From Podospora pseudoanserina (taxonomy: Eukaryota; Ascomycota; Sordariomycetes; Sordariales; Podosporaceae): a stretch of 64,000 nt of DNA. Within the stretch, counting starts at the first letter, position 1; each line of letters starts with the position of its first letter. The position numbers were made by a program, and so were the translations under genes. Below the pieces are notes generated by a model. The model did not search any database. It saw only the letters and a list, made by a program, of their open reading frames with translations, and was not told where the DNA came from. Below, piece after piece: positions 1 to 10,310 of this stretch. The stretch covers positions 3,224,001 through 3,288,000 of the forward strand of contig NC_085920.1 of NCBI RefSeq assembly GCF_035222485.1. The letters run 5' to 3'.

Positions 1-407
1 CTGGGACCGACGCACGGGCCACATTTTAAGTGGTTTGCCAAAAAAGGCCGATAAAGGCTTGGGGGATCTTGAATCTTGGGGTGATTGTTTGCTTTCAGCT
101 TTTCCAACCTTCAAGCTTAACAGCCTACAACTCTTCATCGCGTCGCTCGACTTTTCTAGCAGTGATCCAGCTCGCCTTGATCGATTCCGACGACGACAAC
201 GACGACAACGACAACGACAACGACAACGACAGCTCAATGAACGAGATCGAGTCCCACACATGAGCAAGGGGGAGAGAGAGATCGATTCGATTCTCCACCG
301 AAGGAAGCAAGTCGCCGCCGCCGCTCGAGCCAGGGAGTAGTTGCTTTTGTCTCTTGATCTTTTCGAGACGACACACACGACACGACACGAAACTAAGAGG
401 CAAGGAA
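1..407. other. 5' region of the cyclin gene
   Basis: Upstream region and probable 5' leader of the cyclin gene. It holds a CGACAA-type simple repeat at about 188-231. I see no convincing open frame; the readings across the repeat are low complexity. Confidence 0.5.
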
Positions 408-1989
408 ATGTCTTCTTCCAACAACTTTGACCGATACCGACCACCAAGAGAAGCACCCGCTCACCCGCCAAAACCGCCGTTTATCGCAGAGTACAACAAC
501 ACTTCGCAGTCGTCATCGCCTGCTACTACTGGGAGAAGGCGCGAGGGAGGAGGAGGAGTGCCGCCTGCTGTACCGTCGCCCCCGGTTTATTCCTCCAGGA
601 CATCGCCGCCGCCGCCGCCGCGACCGCTGCGGAGCGCCCCCTCGCCTGCCATGTCTAGCCCGCAGAGGTCGCAGCAGCAGAGGAGGGAGCAGTGGCTGTT
701 CACGCTGGACGAGGTGAAGAGTACGCCAAGCATCATGGACGGGCTGCCGATTGGGGAGGAGAGGTTGAGGAGGGCAAAGGGGGTGAATTTTATTTACCAG
801 GCGGGCATGTTGCTGGAGCTGCCGCAGATTACGATTTGGGTGGCGGCGGTGTTTTTTCATCGGTTTTATATGCGGTATAGCATGGTCGAGCAGAATGGGG
901 GCATACATCACTATGTAAGGAGGGTTTCTATATTCCTGGGAGAGTTGGATGAAACCGAACTAACCACGAGGAAAAATGATTTAGAATATCGCCGCCACAT
1001 CGTTGTTTTTGGCGAATAAGACGGAGGAAAACTGCCGCAAGACGAAGGACTTGATCATTGCTGTCGCCAAGGTGGCTCAGAAGAACACCAAGCTGATTAT
1101 TGATGAACAATCGAAGGAATACTGGCGGTGGCGGGATTCGATCCTTGCGTTTGAGGAGATCATGCTCGAGACGCTTACCTTCGATCTCATGATTAATAAC
1201 CCCTACGGCGAGATTTTTGACCTGCTGGCTGAGCTGGATTTGATCAAAAACCACAAGCTGCGGGATGGGGTCTGGGCTTTTTGCAACGACGCGTGTCTGA
1301 CGGTGCTGCCGTTGGTGTTGAGCACGAGGGAGGTGGCCATCTCGGCGATTTTCTTCTCGGCGACGGTGAACAAGGTGCAGATTGGGGATGTGAGGGGCCA
1401 GAGCTGGTGGGTGTACTTGGGGGGGACGGAGGAGATGGCGGCGTTGGGGGTGAATTTGATGTGTGAGTTTTATAGGGAGAACCCGCTGCGGAAGCAGGAG
1501 AAGCGTCCTCCCAGTCCGGAGTTTAGGCTGGAGAGCACGAGGAGGAGGGGGGATGTGGCTTTTGGGCTTGGGGGGATGATGGAGGTTGATAGTCCGGGGA
1601 CTGGGACGCCGACGCCGGTGGGGACAGATAGGGCTGGGACGCAGAGTCCGGGGCGGGGGAGGGTCAATGGGAACGGGGTTGTCAAGGAGGAGGAGGGGGG
1701 GGTGAAGAGGGAGGGGTCGTCGTCGGCCGAGGAGAGGAGGGCGGCGGCTGTTAGGGCGAGTGTGGAGAATGGAGATTCGGATGCGGCGTTGAAGGCTGCG
1801 GCGAATGAGTTGGGGGTTCATGAGAATGGGGATGGTGGTGGTGGGGGGTTGGTGTCCCCTGGGCCGATGCTGGCGGCGATCAAGAGGAAGAGTGCCGAGT
1901 TGGAGGATGCGGTGGATGCTGCGGAGAGGGAGGCGAAGAAGATTAAGTTGCAGGATGATGAGGATGAGGGGGAGATTAAGGGGTCTTGA
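408..1989 (+). CDS. Cyclin K/T-type cyclin (Pch1/PchA-like)
   Basis: Two exons, 408-914 and 985-1989, with a 70-nt intron (GTAAGG, branch CTAAC, TTAG); 503 residues. It starts at the ATG whose product opens MSSSNNFDRY. After about 95 residues of Pro/Ser-rich leader the cyclin box begins with WLFTLDEVKSTPSIMDG, typical of cyclins K and T and of S. pombe Pch1. The helix HRFYMRY and the strong motif IAATSLFLANKTEENCRK follow, the latter reading across the splice. A second cyclin fold runs to about residue 330 and the tail is Gly/Glu/Lys-rich. Members of this family activate CTD kinases of the Cdk9/Ctk1 type during transcription elongation. Cyclin C (Ssn8) is the main alternative, but the WxFT...TPS opening fits K/T better. 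The 3' neighbour is convergent. Confidence 0.88.
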
Positions 1990-2521
1990 TTGAGGAAGAT
2001 AATGGGGGTGCGAGAGATTGGACTGGTAGCACTTCCCTCTTCAGCGGTTGACTCTTTTATTGACGTTATCATTATTTTTATTTGTTGTTTTGGAGTTTTT
2101 TTGTTGTTGTTTCCGGCGCCAAGGATTAGCGAACGGGATATTTAGGGGGTGGTTTAACCAGGAAAGGAGGGTTTTCATATCGAGGGGTTCAGATTCTGGT
2201 GTATCATATTTTTTTTTTTATATATTCTGATATCCCTCTTTTTTTTTTGCTTTTTTTTTCTCTCCGTTTCATCTCTTACCTTTCCTTCTATTTCAATGCT
2301 AATAGGCGATGTGGAATGGGGGATTGTAGTTAGGCAGAATCTCTATGGTTTGAGAGATGATATATGTGTTGTCCGTTGTGTGTATCGGTCTGTGTGTGTG
2401 TGGTGAGTGATATTTGGATGGTGGCGGCAGGAGTAAGTATCATTATTATGACAAAAGTTTCAATAAATAGTGTTTAAACCTTTGTACCCGTTTCAAAAAA
2501 AAATTTATGTTGAATATATAT
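1990..2521. other. Convergent 3' intergenic region
   Basis: Lies between two convergent genes (cyclin and DUS4). It is T-rich with several poly-T runs and has an AATAAA-like signal near 2462-2467. No gene is seen. Confidence 0.5.
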
Positions 2522-3875
2522 TCACATCCTCCCTATCCCACCGGGCTTCTTCTCCTCGAGAAAGTCAATCAACTCAACCATGTCCCCGACCTTCATCAAC
2601 TCTGCCCTCTCCTGCTTGTTCAGCAAGGCGACCTTGTCTTTTTGGCTTGGGCCCATGCCTGGGGAGCACATCTCGTTGATGTGGTGCAGGACGAGCTTGA
2701 AGGGCATGGGCGCTTTGATTGTTTTGTTGAGGAAGTATTCGACTGCCTCCCAGGGGCAGGAGTTTCTGCCGGAGAAGAGGGTTGGGTTTGCGAGGAGGGC
2801 GCGGGCGGACATTAGGCCGGAGAGGTGGGGGATGTTATGCTCTGGTGGGGAAGAAGAGGAGGAAAGGGTGTTGTGGAAGGGGGAGGTGAATGGGAGGGAG
2901 TCGAGGGTGAAGACGTCGCCTGAGAGGAGGATGGGGACTTGAGTTCCGAAGGTGGAGGTTAGGATGGAGAGGGACTCGACGTTGATGGGGGTGGAGGAGG
3001 GGGTTTGGCGGGTTCGGGGGTGGATGGTGAGGAAGTCGATTGGTCGGGTGGTGGTTAGGGAGCAGGGGGCGAGGAGGGTGGTTATGAAGTCGATGGTTTT
3101 TCTAAACGGGGGGTTAGGATGGGGTGGAAAAGGGGAAGGGGGGATTGGGGGGGGGAGACGTACCGGAGATCTTTGTGGACTCGTATCTTGATGCTGACGC
3201 TCCTGCCTTTGGGGCTGTTAATATCCTTTTCTAACCCTGAGACATCCCAGCCGTCTTGGTGGAGTTGGGATCGAGTTTCGAGGACCATGTCGCGGACTAG
3301 TTCTCGCTTTTCCATGAGGGCGGCGCCAAGGGTGGAGGAGCAGGCCCATGATTGGGGACAGCCGCAGTTGAGGTCTACCCCTGAGGCGAATGGGACGACG
3401 AGGGAGGAGGCTCGGGCGAGTTCTTGGGGGACGTTGGCGCCGAATTGGACGATGGTTGGTGGTTGGGGGCCGGCGGTGGAGATGGTGAAGTCGCTGTCGC
3501 GGGCGAATTTGTTGCGGTTGAATTCTTTGGCGAGGACCATGGGGGTCCAGCAGAGGTCGGTGCCGTAGTGGTGGACTGTTTGGCGGAAGGCGAGCTGGTA
3601 AAGGGGTTAGAATAGGGGTCGTTATGGGATAGTGAGAGGAGGCTTGCCTTGCTGTACCGCACCATGGGGGCGGAGGTGTGTAATAGACGTTTCTCATTTT
3701 TGGCAACCTCGAAGAGTTTGAGGGGACTGGTTTATGTGAAGATGGTGGTGTAAGTGAGTGTATCTACCAGATGTGGATGGCTTACAAGCTATGAGAGAGG
3801 ACAGGGGTGTAAGCGAGTAAGTGAGTGATGAGGGCCAGCTTACTGTATGAACTCTTGGTTCAGTGGGTTCGCCAT
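2522..3875 (-). CDS. DUS4: tRNA-dihydrouridine synthase, DUS4-type
   Basis: Four exons on the minus strand (3844-3875, 3648-3726, 3164-3594, 2522-3101); 373 residues. The spliced start MANPLNQEFI leads to LHTSAPMVRYSKLAFRQ and the TPMVLAKEFNR segment, the FMN-binding (beta/alpha)8 barrel signature of Dus enzymes. The catalytic cysteine lies in DLNCGCPQSWA. The APMVRYSK...YGTDLCWTPM opening is characteristic of Dus4, which reduces U20a/U20b in the tRNA D loop. A histidine-containing LTIHPRTRQ segment follows. The second intron (3595-3647, 53 nt) opens with GCAAGC rather than GT, so it is a GC-AG intron; coding resumes in frame with LAFRQTVHHYG. The gene is divergent from ADE2. Confidence 0.9.
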
Positions 3876-4004
3876 TTCGAATAATTCAATTTGATTTAGT
3901 TTCAATAAGATCTCTAATGCTACGAGTTCATCTGATGGTGAGTGAGTCTTTCGCGAGCCTTGGTTTACCCCACCCCAGACTTACACAGTTGAAGCTCACC
4001 TAGG

Positions 4005-4011
4005 TGAGTCA
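4005..4011. promoter_or_regulatory. Gcn4/Cpc1-type site TGAGTCA
   Basis: Perfect palindromic TGAGTCA about 360 nt before the upstream ADE2 ATG. Fungal Gcn4/Cpc-1 bZIP factors bind TGASTCA and are known to induce purine as well as amino-acid genes in yeast. Function here is inferred. Confidence 0.45.
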
Positions 4012-4333
4012 AGGTCTACAAACTGGTAAGATGGTAGGATAATGGGCGCTATGCTAAGGTAGTAAGTGCACTGTTCTCCCATAACAGGTGTGCTCATTGA
4101 CCCAGCTCACGGGAAACTCTGAATCTGTTCGTGAAAAAAGTTGCAGGAGTTCAGTTGACAAACTCCAGATTTTCCCCGCGAATGTGGGGGATCAGAGACT
4201 GACAGCGGGCATTTTGAGTGCTCTGATTGGCCGAAAGCATTTTTTGCCCCTCGGTGACGAGGTTCACCCCGCCATATCAAGCATCAGGATTCAGTAATCG
4301 AGGACTTTACAAGGGCACGGTGACATCAAATTC

Positions 4334-4340
4334 GAGTCAT
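4334..4340. promoter_or_regulatory. TGACTC half-site near ADE2
   Basis: GAGTCAT, which reads ATGACTC on the other strand, lies about 30 nt before the first ADE2 ATG. TGACTC is the core bound by Gcn4 and Bas1 in yeast ADE promoters. It may simply lie in the leader. Confidence 0.3.
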
Positions 4341-4367
4341 TCAACCGAAGTATAAGGTTTAGCTAGT

Positions 4368-6358
4368 ATGGATCCGGCTCCCCGTCCCAACGCCCTCAAG
4401 TCGATGGGCCATAGGCTGTCACTGACCAAACTAAGAAGAGCGTTGAGTGGCAGGAAAAAGAAGCTTCAGGAGATCCAGGAACCCGACGAACCCTACCAGA
4501 CAACACCAACAACAACCAAACCAGAGGAGGGGCAAGAAGAAGAAGAAGAAGAAGAAGAAGAAGAAGAAGAAGAAGAAGACGACGATATGAACGAAGGAAA
4601 CACTGTCATCGGCCTGCTGGGTGGAGGGCAGTTGGGCCGCATGCTTTGTGAGGCCGCGAACCCCCTGGGAATCGACATTGCCATTTTGGATGAGCACAAT
4701 GCGCCGGCCAAGCAGGCGCACAACACCAACCGCCACGTTGTTGGCTCTTTCAAGGACCCCGGGCGCATCAAAGAGCTCGCTGCCCGCTCTGACTATCTCT
4801 CAGTTGAGATTGAGCACGTCGACACCGAGGTGCTCGAGGACATTGAGAAGAATGGCGTCCCCGTTGAGATCAACGGTGAGATTGTTACTCACAGACCACC
4901 AATTCACCCATCATGGAGAACTCTCCGTCTCATTCAGGACAAGTATCTCCAAAAGGAGCACTTCAAGTCCAGCGGCAAGACGATCCCTATTGCTGAGCAA
5001 ATAGCCATCGAGTCTGGCGATGCCGCCCTTGACTCGCTCAAAAAGGCTGGCAAGCAGTTTGGTTTCCCATTCATGCTCAAGGCTCGCAAGGGGAGTTATG
5101 ATGGAAGAGGAAACTTCAAGGTCGACAGCGAGGATGATTTTGCGGAAGCGATCAAGGCTCTGGGAACACTGCCTCTTTATGCCGAGAAGTGGGCTCCCTT
5201 CGTCAAGGAGCTCGCTGTTATGGTCATCAGGACAGAGGACAGCGACGGCAAGCTCAAGAACTGTGTCGCCTACCCGGCGGTTGAGACCATTCACGAGGAC
5301 AGCATTTGCACCAAGGTGTTCATGCCCCCGAGAGACGTCTCTGAGGATATCTGTGACAAGGCGAGGAAACTTGCTACCGAGGTTATCAGTACATTGTGGG
5401 GGAGGGGTGTCTTTGCCGTAGAGATGTTCCTCCTCGAGGATGGTAAGCCATTGCACCATCAGTCTTGACGCAGCAAGCTAATACGATTTCAGCTTCTCTC
5501 ATGATCAACGAGGTTGCTCCTCGCCCTCACAACTCTGGCCACTACACTATCGAGGCAGTCCCTTACATGTCCCAGTACAAGGCTCAGCTCCACGCTGTTC
5601 TTGATCTCCCGGTTCCGGACAAACTCATCCCCAGGGTCCAGTCCTCCATCATGCTGAACATTCTCGGTGGAGCCAAGCCAGACTCTCACCACCACCTCTC
5701 CGGTCTGGCGCGGAGCACATACGACGACGACATGGACGTCTATCTCCACCTATACAACAAGGAGTCCAAGCCTAGTCGTAAGATCGGTCACATCACCCTC
5801 ACCGGATTCTGCTCAGTCCAAGAGCTCGAGGCCAAGGCGAAGCCCTTTATCGATCTCGTCGACCAAATCAGACTTGACCGCCTCGAGGCCACCTCGGAAA
5901 CTCTCCGTCCTACCCAGGAGACCAACGGCTCGGCCAAGCCTGCGGAAAAAGCCTCCGTAGAACCTGCTACCGATAACCACGTTGAGGCCCAAGAGCTGTC
6001 TGCTGTGGCAGCCTCCAGTGACAAGCCCCTGGTCCTGGTAACAATGGGCTCCGACTCTGACCTCCCCGTCCTCAAAGCTGGCTTGGACATCCTGAAGGAG
6101 TTCAACGTCCCCTATGCTCTGGATATCACCTCGGCCCACCGCACACCAAAGTACATGATGAAGGTGGCCGACGAGGCGGCTGGCAAGGGCATCAAGGTGA
6201 TTATCGCTGCTGCCGGTGGAGCGGCTCATTTGCCGGGTATGATCTCTTCTGAGACGCCGCTGCCGGTGATTGGTGTGCCGGTCAAGGCTACGCACTTGGA
6301 TGGGATTGATAGTTTGTTGAGTATTGTGCAGATGCCAGTATGTACCCTACCTTTTGAG

Positions 6359-6391
<33 letters not shown>

Positions 6392-6610
6392 CTGACAAAG
6401 AAACAGAGAGGCGTCCCTACTGCTACGGTGGGTATCAACAACTCGACTAATGCTGCGCTGTTGGCGATCAGGATCTTGGGGGCGTTTGTGCCAGAGTATC
6501 AGCAGGCTATGAAGAAATATCAGGTTGATATGGAGGAGGCGGTGATTGTGAAGGGGACTAAGTTGAGGGAGGGGGGGGATGCGGCTTATCTGGCGGGGAT
6601 GAAGAAATAG
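4368..6610 (+). CDS. ADE2: Phosphoribosylaminoimidazole carboxylase (fused PurK-PurE)
   Basis: Exons 4368-5442, 5493-6337 and 6407-6610; 707 residues from the first ATG. The ATP-grasp PurK half begins [14 protein letters not shown] and continues through [12 protein letters not shown] and [15 protein letters not shown], reading across intron 1. The PurE half holds [29 protein letters not shown] and [16 protein letters not shown], reading across intron 2. The enzyme converts AIR to CAIR in de novo purine synthesis. The family normally starts just before [11 protein letters not shown], which fits the ATG at 4587. The in-frame ATG at 4368 adds 73 residues: a basic stretch ([12 protein letters not shown]) and then about 14 glutamates from a GAA run at 4536-4577. 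Intron 2 carries an ATG/GTG simple repeat. Upstream TGAGTCA suggests Cpc1-type control. Confidence 0.95.
4536..4577 (+). repeat. (GAA)14 coding microsatellite in ADE2
   Basis: Fourteen GAA codons in a row, followed by three Asp codons, lie in the N-terminal extension of ADE2 just before the ATG at 4587. Confidence 0.9.
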
Positions 6611-6962
6611 ATGCAACGGTTGTAGGTTGAAATGTGTGCGAGTTATATCGGAATGGGGGAAAGGGGGGTACATAAAATGGTGATAGGTCCGGAGTAACCT
6701 GTAGGATGGCGAGTAGCTTTGCTTTTTCGTTTGTTCGTCCTTATCTCTCAATGTCACATTTGGCAATTTTTGGCCAAGTAGCCCACCCGGCTGCTGATGA
6801 TACAAATGTTTTTGCTATATCTGGTCAACTGGTTCCATCGATGAGCGTCATTCTTCATTCCAGTCACAACCCCCCCACCCGGCCAGCTTCTCCTGTCAAA
6901 ACATATTCACGCATACACAAATTCCTTCTGTCATACAACAACCCTGCCCCCTTTCTCCCCTT
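6611..6962. other. Convergent 3' intergenic region
   Basis: Region between ADE2 and the convergent TMEM70-like gene. No gene is seen; an apparent plus-strand frame from 6706 is largely antisense to the neighbouring gene. Confidence 0.5.
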
Positions 6963-8064
6963 TTACTGCCCAGTCTTCTTCCCGCCACCACCCACTCCCT
7001 TCTCCCCAGCCCTACTCCCAATCCCCTCGGCGATATCCTTCCAAACCCACCCCGCCCTGCAATTCTTCTCATTCCCCTCCTGGATGTTGAACCTCCCCAC
7101 CGCCCTCCACCTCCACCACTTCCTCTTCTCGTTGACCGCCGTCGTATCCCGCGTGAAATTCACCATGCCGAAGCGCTCCCTTGTCGGCTTGAGATCAGAC
7201 AGCATCATGGATGAGTGGCGGGGCGTCCCCGTCAGGCTGAGGGTGGTGATATCGACCTGGGTGTTTGGCGGGGCTGTTTTGGCAAACCGCTGGAGAATGG
7301 GGGTCGACCAGCGGGCGTAGGGGGGCAGGCGGAGGTGGATGAAGGTCACGAAGGGGGTGGTGAAGTAGCCAACGTAGAGGAGAGGGATGAGGCCGCAGGC
7401 GAGGGAGGCGAGGGGGTACTGGGGGGGGGCGCCGGATTTGATGTAGTGGGGGGTTAGGACTAGGCCGAAGCCGGCGAAGAGGAGGAGGGTTGCGAAGCGG
7501 AGGGTGCCGAGGAAGGTTGTTTCTTTGATAGGGGGGTTAGCTTAAATGGGGATACGATATAAGGTGGGGGAGGCGGGAGGGGGGGGCTTACTGCCTGTGC
7601 CGGCGTGGTAGATCATTAGGCGTTCGGGGTATTCTGGTTGGGGGTGTTAGCTTTGGTGTGTGTCAGTTGAAAAATGATGAGGGAGATGACATACCGGTCT
7701 TTTCCTTTTTTCCGTGGCCTTGTTGCTGCTGTTGCTGTTGCTGTTGCTGCCCACCCTTGGCTTTTTCTGCTGCGGCGAGTAGGGCTTGCTCTTCGAGTGC
7801 TACGTTTTTGGTGGAGGTTTGAGAGTTGGGTCTGGATGCATAGGTTGCTCTTAGGATAAGTGAGGATTGATGACTCCCTAGCCTGAGGATTTCTGGTCTG
7901 GTTGTTGCTGTTGTGGTTGTTGTTGTGGTTGTTGATGTGAGTGATGAGAGAGCTCGGGCGGTGGTAATAATATGAGGGTATGTTGACAGCTTGACACCTC
8001 CCCGCACCCCGTTGCTGAGCAGTGCTCGAGATAAGCCTCCAGTTAGTCTCAATTGAATTGTCAT
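6963..8064 (-). CDS. Predicted mitochondrial inner-membrane protein, TMEM70/TMEM223-like
   Basis: Three exons (7695-8064, 7592-7633, 6963-7522), including a 42-nt middle exon; 323 residues. The N-terminus (MTIQLRLTGGLSRALLSNGV) is rich in Arg/Ser and lacks acidic residues, like a mitochondrial targeting sequence. A poly-Thr stretch and a run of about ten Gln follow. Next come an RLMIYHAGTGK motif, two hydrophobic segments (FATLLLFAGFGLVL; LASLACGLIPLLYVGYFTT) and the loop PFVTFIHLRLPPYAR. An IY.G motif, two membrane spans and a basic soluble tail resemble the TMEM70/TMEM186/TMEM223 group, which assists respiratory-complex assembly or mitochondrial translation. That assignment comes from pattern memory and is tentative. 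A mitochondrial location is more secure than the family. Confidence 0.7.
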
Positions 8065-8417
8065 GGTTTTAGAATTGGCCTGTGAAAGCAGAATCATGAG
8101 TGAACCTCTCAGAGGTAAGATGGGTAAGAATTTCCAGATTGGATGTTTGAACAATTGATGAGTGGGTGAAACCAATCAAATTGCTGTTTGGGAGCTGTAG
8201 TGGAAAGTGGCCCAAGCTCCTTGGACGACACATCAACGCGGCGACCACCAAGATATTTCAGAGATGTGAAAGGAAATCTCACGTCTGACGTCTGCCAATA
8301 TTCAGGAGACGGCGCCGCCTTTTTCGCTTCATTGAAGAAAGAGAGTCGATGCGGGCCGAGTTATGAGACAACTGCTGATCAGCACGATGTCTCACCCCCT
8401 TAACTGCTCACGGGACC
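8065..8417. other. Intergenic region with first CGGGCCG element
   Basis: Promoter side of the TMEM70-like gene and upstream flank of the decayed small-protein relic. It includes the element ATGCGGGCCGA at 8349-8359, which recurs upstream of the second secreted-protein gene. Confidence 0.5.
8349..8394 (+). repeat. Duplicated promoter segment, copy 1
   Basis: Starts with ATGCGGGCCGA and continues with GAGACA and GCTGATCA motifs. A diverged copy with the same opening 11-mer lies at 9666-9712, also upstream of a cluster member. CGGNCCG is the kind of inverted triplet that Zn2Cys6 factors bind. Confidence 0.45.
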
Positions 8418-8520
8418 TACAAGGTTCGAGATCTTTCATCTTCCCACAAAGCTCTCGCTCCTCACCGTGATCGCCACTGGCACATTCCTCCAAGTTCTGA
8501 CTCGGATTCAACAACAATGA
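8418..8520 (+). pseudogene. Decayed relative of the small secreted cysteine-rich proteins
   Basis: A short piece at 8452-8500 closely resembles, at DNA level, the signal-peptide coding part of the gene at 9931-10310 (the CTCCTCACCGT...GCCA..GGCAC block). It is preceded at the expected distance by an intron-like stretch, as in the three intact genes. The remainder of the gene is not recognisable. I read this as a broken fourth copy from an old tandem duplication. Confidence 0.5.
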
Positions 8521-8843
8521 GCAAGTGTCAAGATATCATCCTCTATGCCGAGAATCTCATGGCGGCCGGAGGTTCTGAAAATATTTCCAGCGGCCCCTGA
8601 AGTGTTCAGGAGAAATGCCCTGAAAGCAAAGAGCGTAAAGGAACCTACCTTGTGTTTCCACAACAATCTTTTGCGATCTAGATGCCATAAAGACCCATTC
8701 AATCCCATCCCGAGATGAGAAGTTGAAGTTAGGTATAGAGGTAGGCAGATAGTTACAACATCTTGATCTCATCAAGCCTCAACTTAACTTCTAACACCTG
8801 TCCACGATACTAACAACTCAGTCCTCATTGAGACTTTATCAAG
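8521..8843. other. Intergenic region upstream of secreted protein 1
   Basis: Probable promoter and leader of the gene at 8844. It contains CGGCCGG near 8563. No other gene is supported. Confidence 0.4.
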
Positions 8844-9256
8844 ATGTTTGTATGTCCTTCTACCACCGCTCCGCTCTTCGCTTATTTTTCCTGACCCAAG
8901 AAACTCGGCAGTTCTACCTCCTTGCCTTTGTGACGACCGCCTTTTTGGTACTGGAAATCGTCAAATCAGGCAACTCGTCACCACAATCCAAGCCGGATCA
9001 CCAGAGCGAATTCACGACTACCTTTACTTGGAAACTCGAATGCTCGCCTTTTTCGGTTCCTGGGCGTGCTCGGAACGCCGCCCTGTGGTGTACATCGCAG
9101 CGCTTTTATTGTGATGTGGATGGAGAAACGAGATACAAGTACGCTCGGGGTCAGGAATTTGATGAACGGTGCGTCAGCATGTGTCAATGCAGAAGGAATG
9201 TTGTCCCCGGAGTCGACCCCCTGTTTGACACAGAGAGGCCGGTGCGCCGTATCTAG
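8844..9256 (+). CDS. Small secreted cysteine-rich protein 1
   Basis: Two exons, 8844-8849 and 8912-9256; 116 residues. The first coding exon is only two codons (Met-Phe), followed by GTATGT and ending at GGCAG, the same plan as its two paralogues downstream. The product opens with a hydrophobic signal-like stretch (FYLLAFVTTAFLVLEIV), then a Ser/Thr-rich segment. Six cysteines follow in the pattern C-x15-C-x6-C-x19-C-x3-C-x-C, starting at LECSPFSVPG, which resembles IECSPGTVPG of protein 2. It lacks the dibasic KRQD site of protein 2. No known family is recognised. The pattern suggests a disulphide-stabilised extracellular protein, for example an effector-like or antimicrobial-type protein, but function is unknown. 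The start was chosen by comparison with the paralogues. Confidence 0.7.
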
Positions 9257-9665
9257 AAAGACTAAACTTGGGGGGGAAGGGGTAGTTGTGGTTATTGTTG
9301 GAGACAATAATGGTTTGGATTGGCCGATATGATCATGATAATGGATTTGATCTCCATCCAATTGTAGTCTTTGACTTGCACTCCCGCTTGATCAAGTGAC
9401 GGTTGAGGTGGGTTCTTTCTTCTGAGGCGTACCAGTAGTAATTCAAAATGGATATCATCAGCATCGCCGATATCTGCACTTCCCCATCGAATTGCCTGGG
9501 CGGACCCAAGAAATCCAAGACACTTCGGAATCATTTCTTAGCCTTCGGGTCCAACCTGAAGCAAACTGGCGATCTTCGGAACATAGTTACCGGACTGCAA
9601 GACATTGTCATCTCCGGCGAGTTCTTCAAACCCTCTTTGAAGATAAGCCACCGAGGAGAACCACA

Positions 9666-9712
9666 ATGCGGGCCGAAACTACAAGACAGATCAACAGCTA
9701 ATCACCGTATCC
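9666..9712 (+). repeat. Duplicated promoter segment, copy 2
   Basis: Begins ATGCGGGCCGA exactly as copy 1 at 8349, then diverges while keeping AGACA and a GCTRATCA motif in the same order. It lies about 260 nt before the ATG of secreted protein 2. Confidence 0.45.
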
Positions 9713-9781
9713 GCAACAGGGGGTCTCAACATCGTTATGTTCATCCGAAAACGAGTCCACTTATTCGTTTAGCTCTACAAC

Positions 9782-9788
9782 TATAAAG
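9782..9788 (+). promoter_or_regulatory. TATA box of secreted protein 2
   Basis: TATAAAG lies about 150 nt upstream of the ATG at 9931, which implies a leader of roughly 110-120 nt. The third cluster gene has CATAAAAAGG at about 11575. Confidence 0.5.
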
Positions 9789-9930
9789 GGATCACATAGA
9801 CCCTCAAATTCAGACTGAACTTTTGGAACCTGCAAGCTCTTCAGTCGACAATATCAGCTCACCACAAAATCCATCTAATCACAACCTGCCCAGCTTGCTT
9901 TCTCTTGTCCTCTCGCCCAAGTCCAGCACA

Positions 9931-10310
9931 ATGAAGGTATGTCCCTCGATAGGTGCCAACTGCCAATATCCACTTTCTGATCTAGCATGCCTATCCAGTT
10001 CTCCCTCCTCACCGTCCTCGCCATGGGCACCGCATTTCACCAGGCCCTTGCCTCGCCCGTTATGTCCGATTCGGCACCGGCCAAACGACAAGACCTTGTC
10101 ACCCCGTTCGTGATCGAATGCTCACCGGGGACTGTCCCTGGTGGTGGGGACCCCAACGTCTTCTGCTCACGCAATGGGATCTCCTGCACTCTGGATGGAG
10201 AGCTGGAATGGACACCTACTACGACGGATCAAGCCCCTGAGCAAGTCTGCTTCGAGATCTGCTATTGCCGCGTCAACGTCATTCTCGACCCCCCTGCCGG
10301 TGGTATTTAG
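9931..10310 (+). CDS. Small secreted cysteine-rich protein 2
   Basis: Exons 9931-9936 and 9999-10310; 105 residues. The first coding exon is just ATGAAG; splicing joins it to TTCTCC and restores a clear signal peptide (MKFSLLTVLAMG...ALA|SP). A short pro-segment ends in AKR|QD, a Kex2-type dibasic site. The mature part has six cysteines as C-x14-C-x6-C-x20-C-x3-C-x-C. It shares the blocks ECSP..VPG and LDGE/VDGE with protein 1, and the signal peptide plus RQDLV with protein 3. An unspliced ATG at 9987 would also give a signal-like start, but the shared exon structure favours the spliced model. No known domain is recognised. It probably acts outside the cell; role unknown. Confidence 0.78.

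Larger units (their letters stand above)
3876..4367. other. Divergent promoter region DUS4 / ADE2
   Basis: About 490 nt shared by divergent DUS4 and ADE2. It contains a perfect TGAGTCA and a second ATGACTC half-site, listed separately. A short open frame at 4088-4297 is not convincing. Confidence 0.5.
9257..9930. other. Intergenic region upstream of secreted protein 2
   Basis: Contains the second copy of the duplicated promoter segment (9666-9712) and a TATA box at 9782. A frame at 9448-9786 has protein-like codon use but no recognised domain and overlaps the presumed promoter, so it is not called as a gene. Confidence 0.45.

Noticed and set aside
9448-9786. 112-residue frame starting MDIISIADICTSPSNC
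   Set aside because: Codon use looks plausible, but it overlaps the duplicated promoter segment and TATA box of secreted protein 2 and has no recognised domain; might be a fragment of an unrelated gene.
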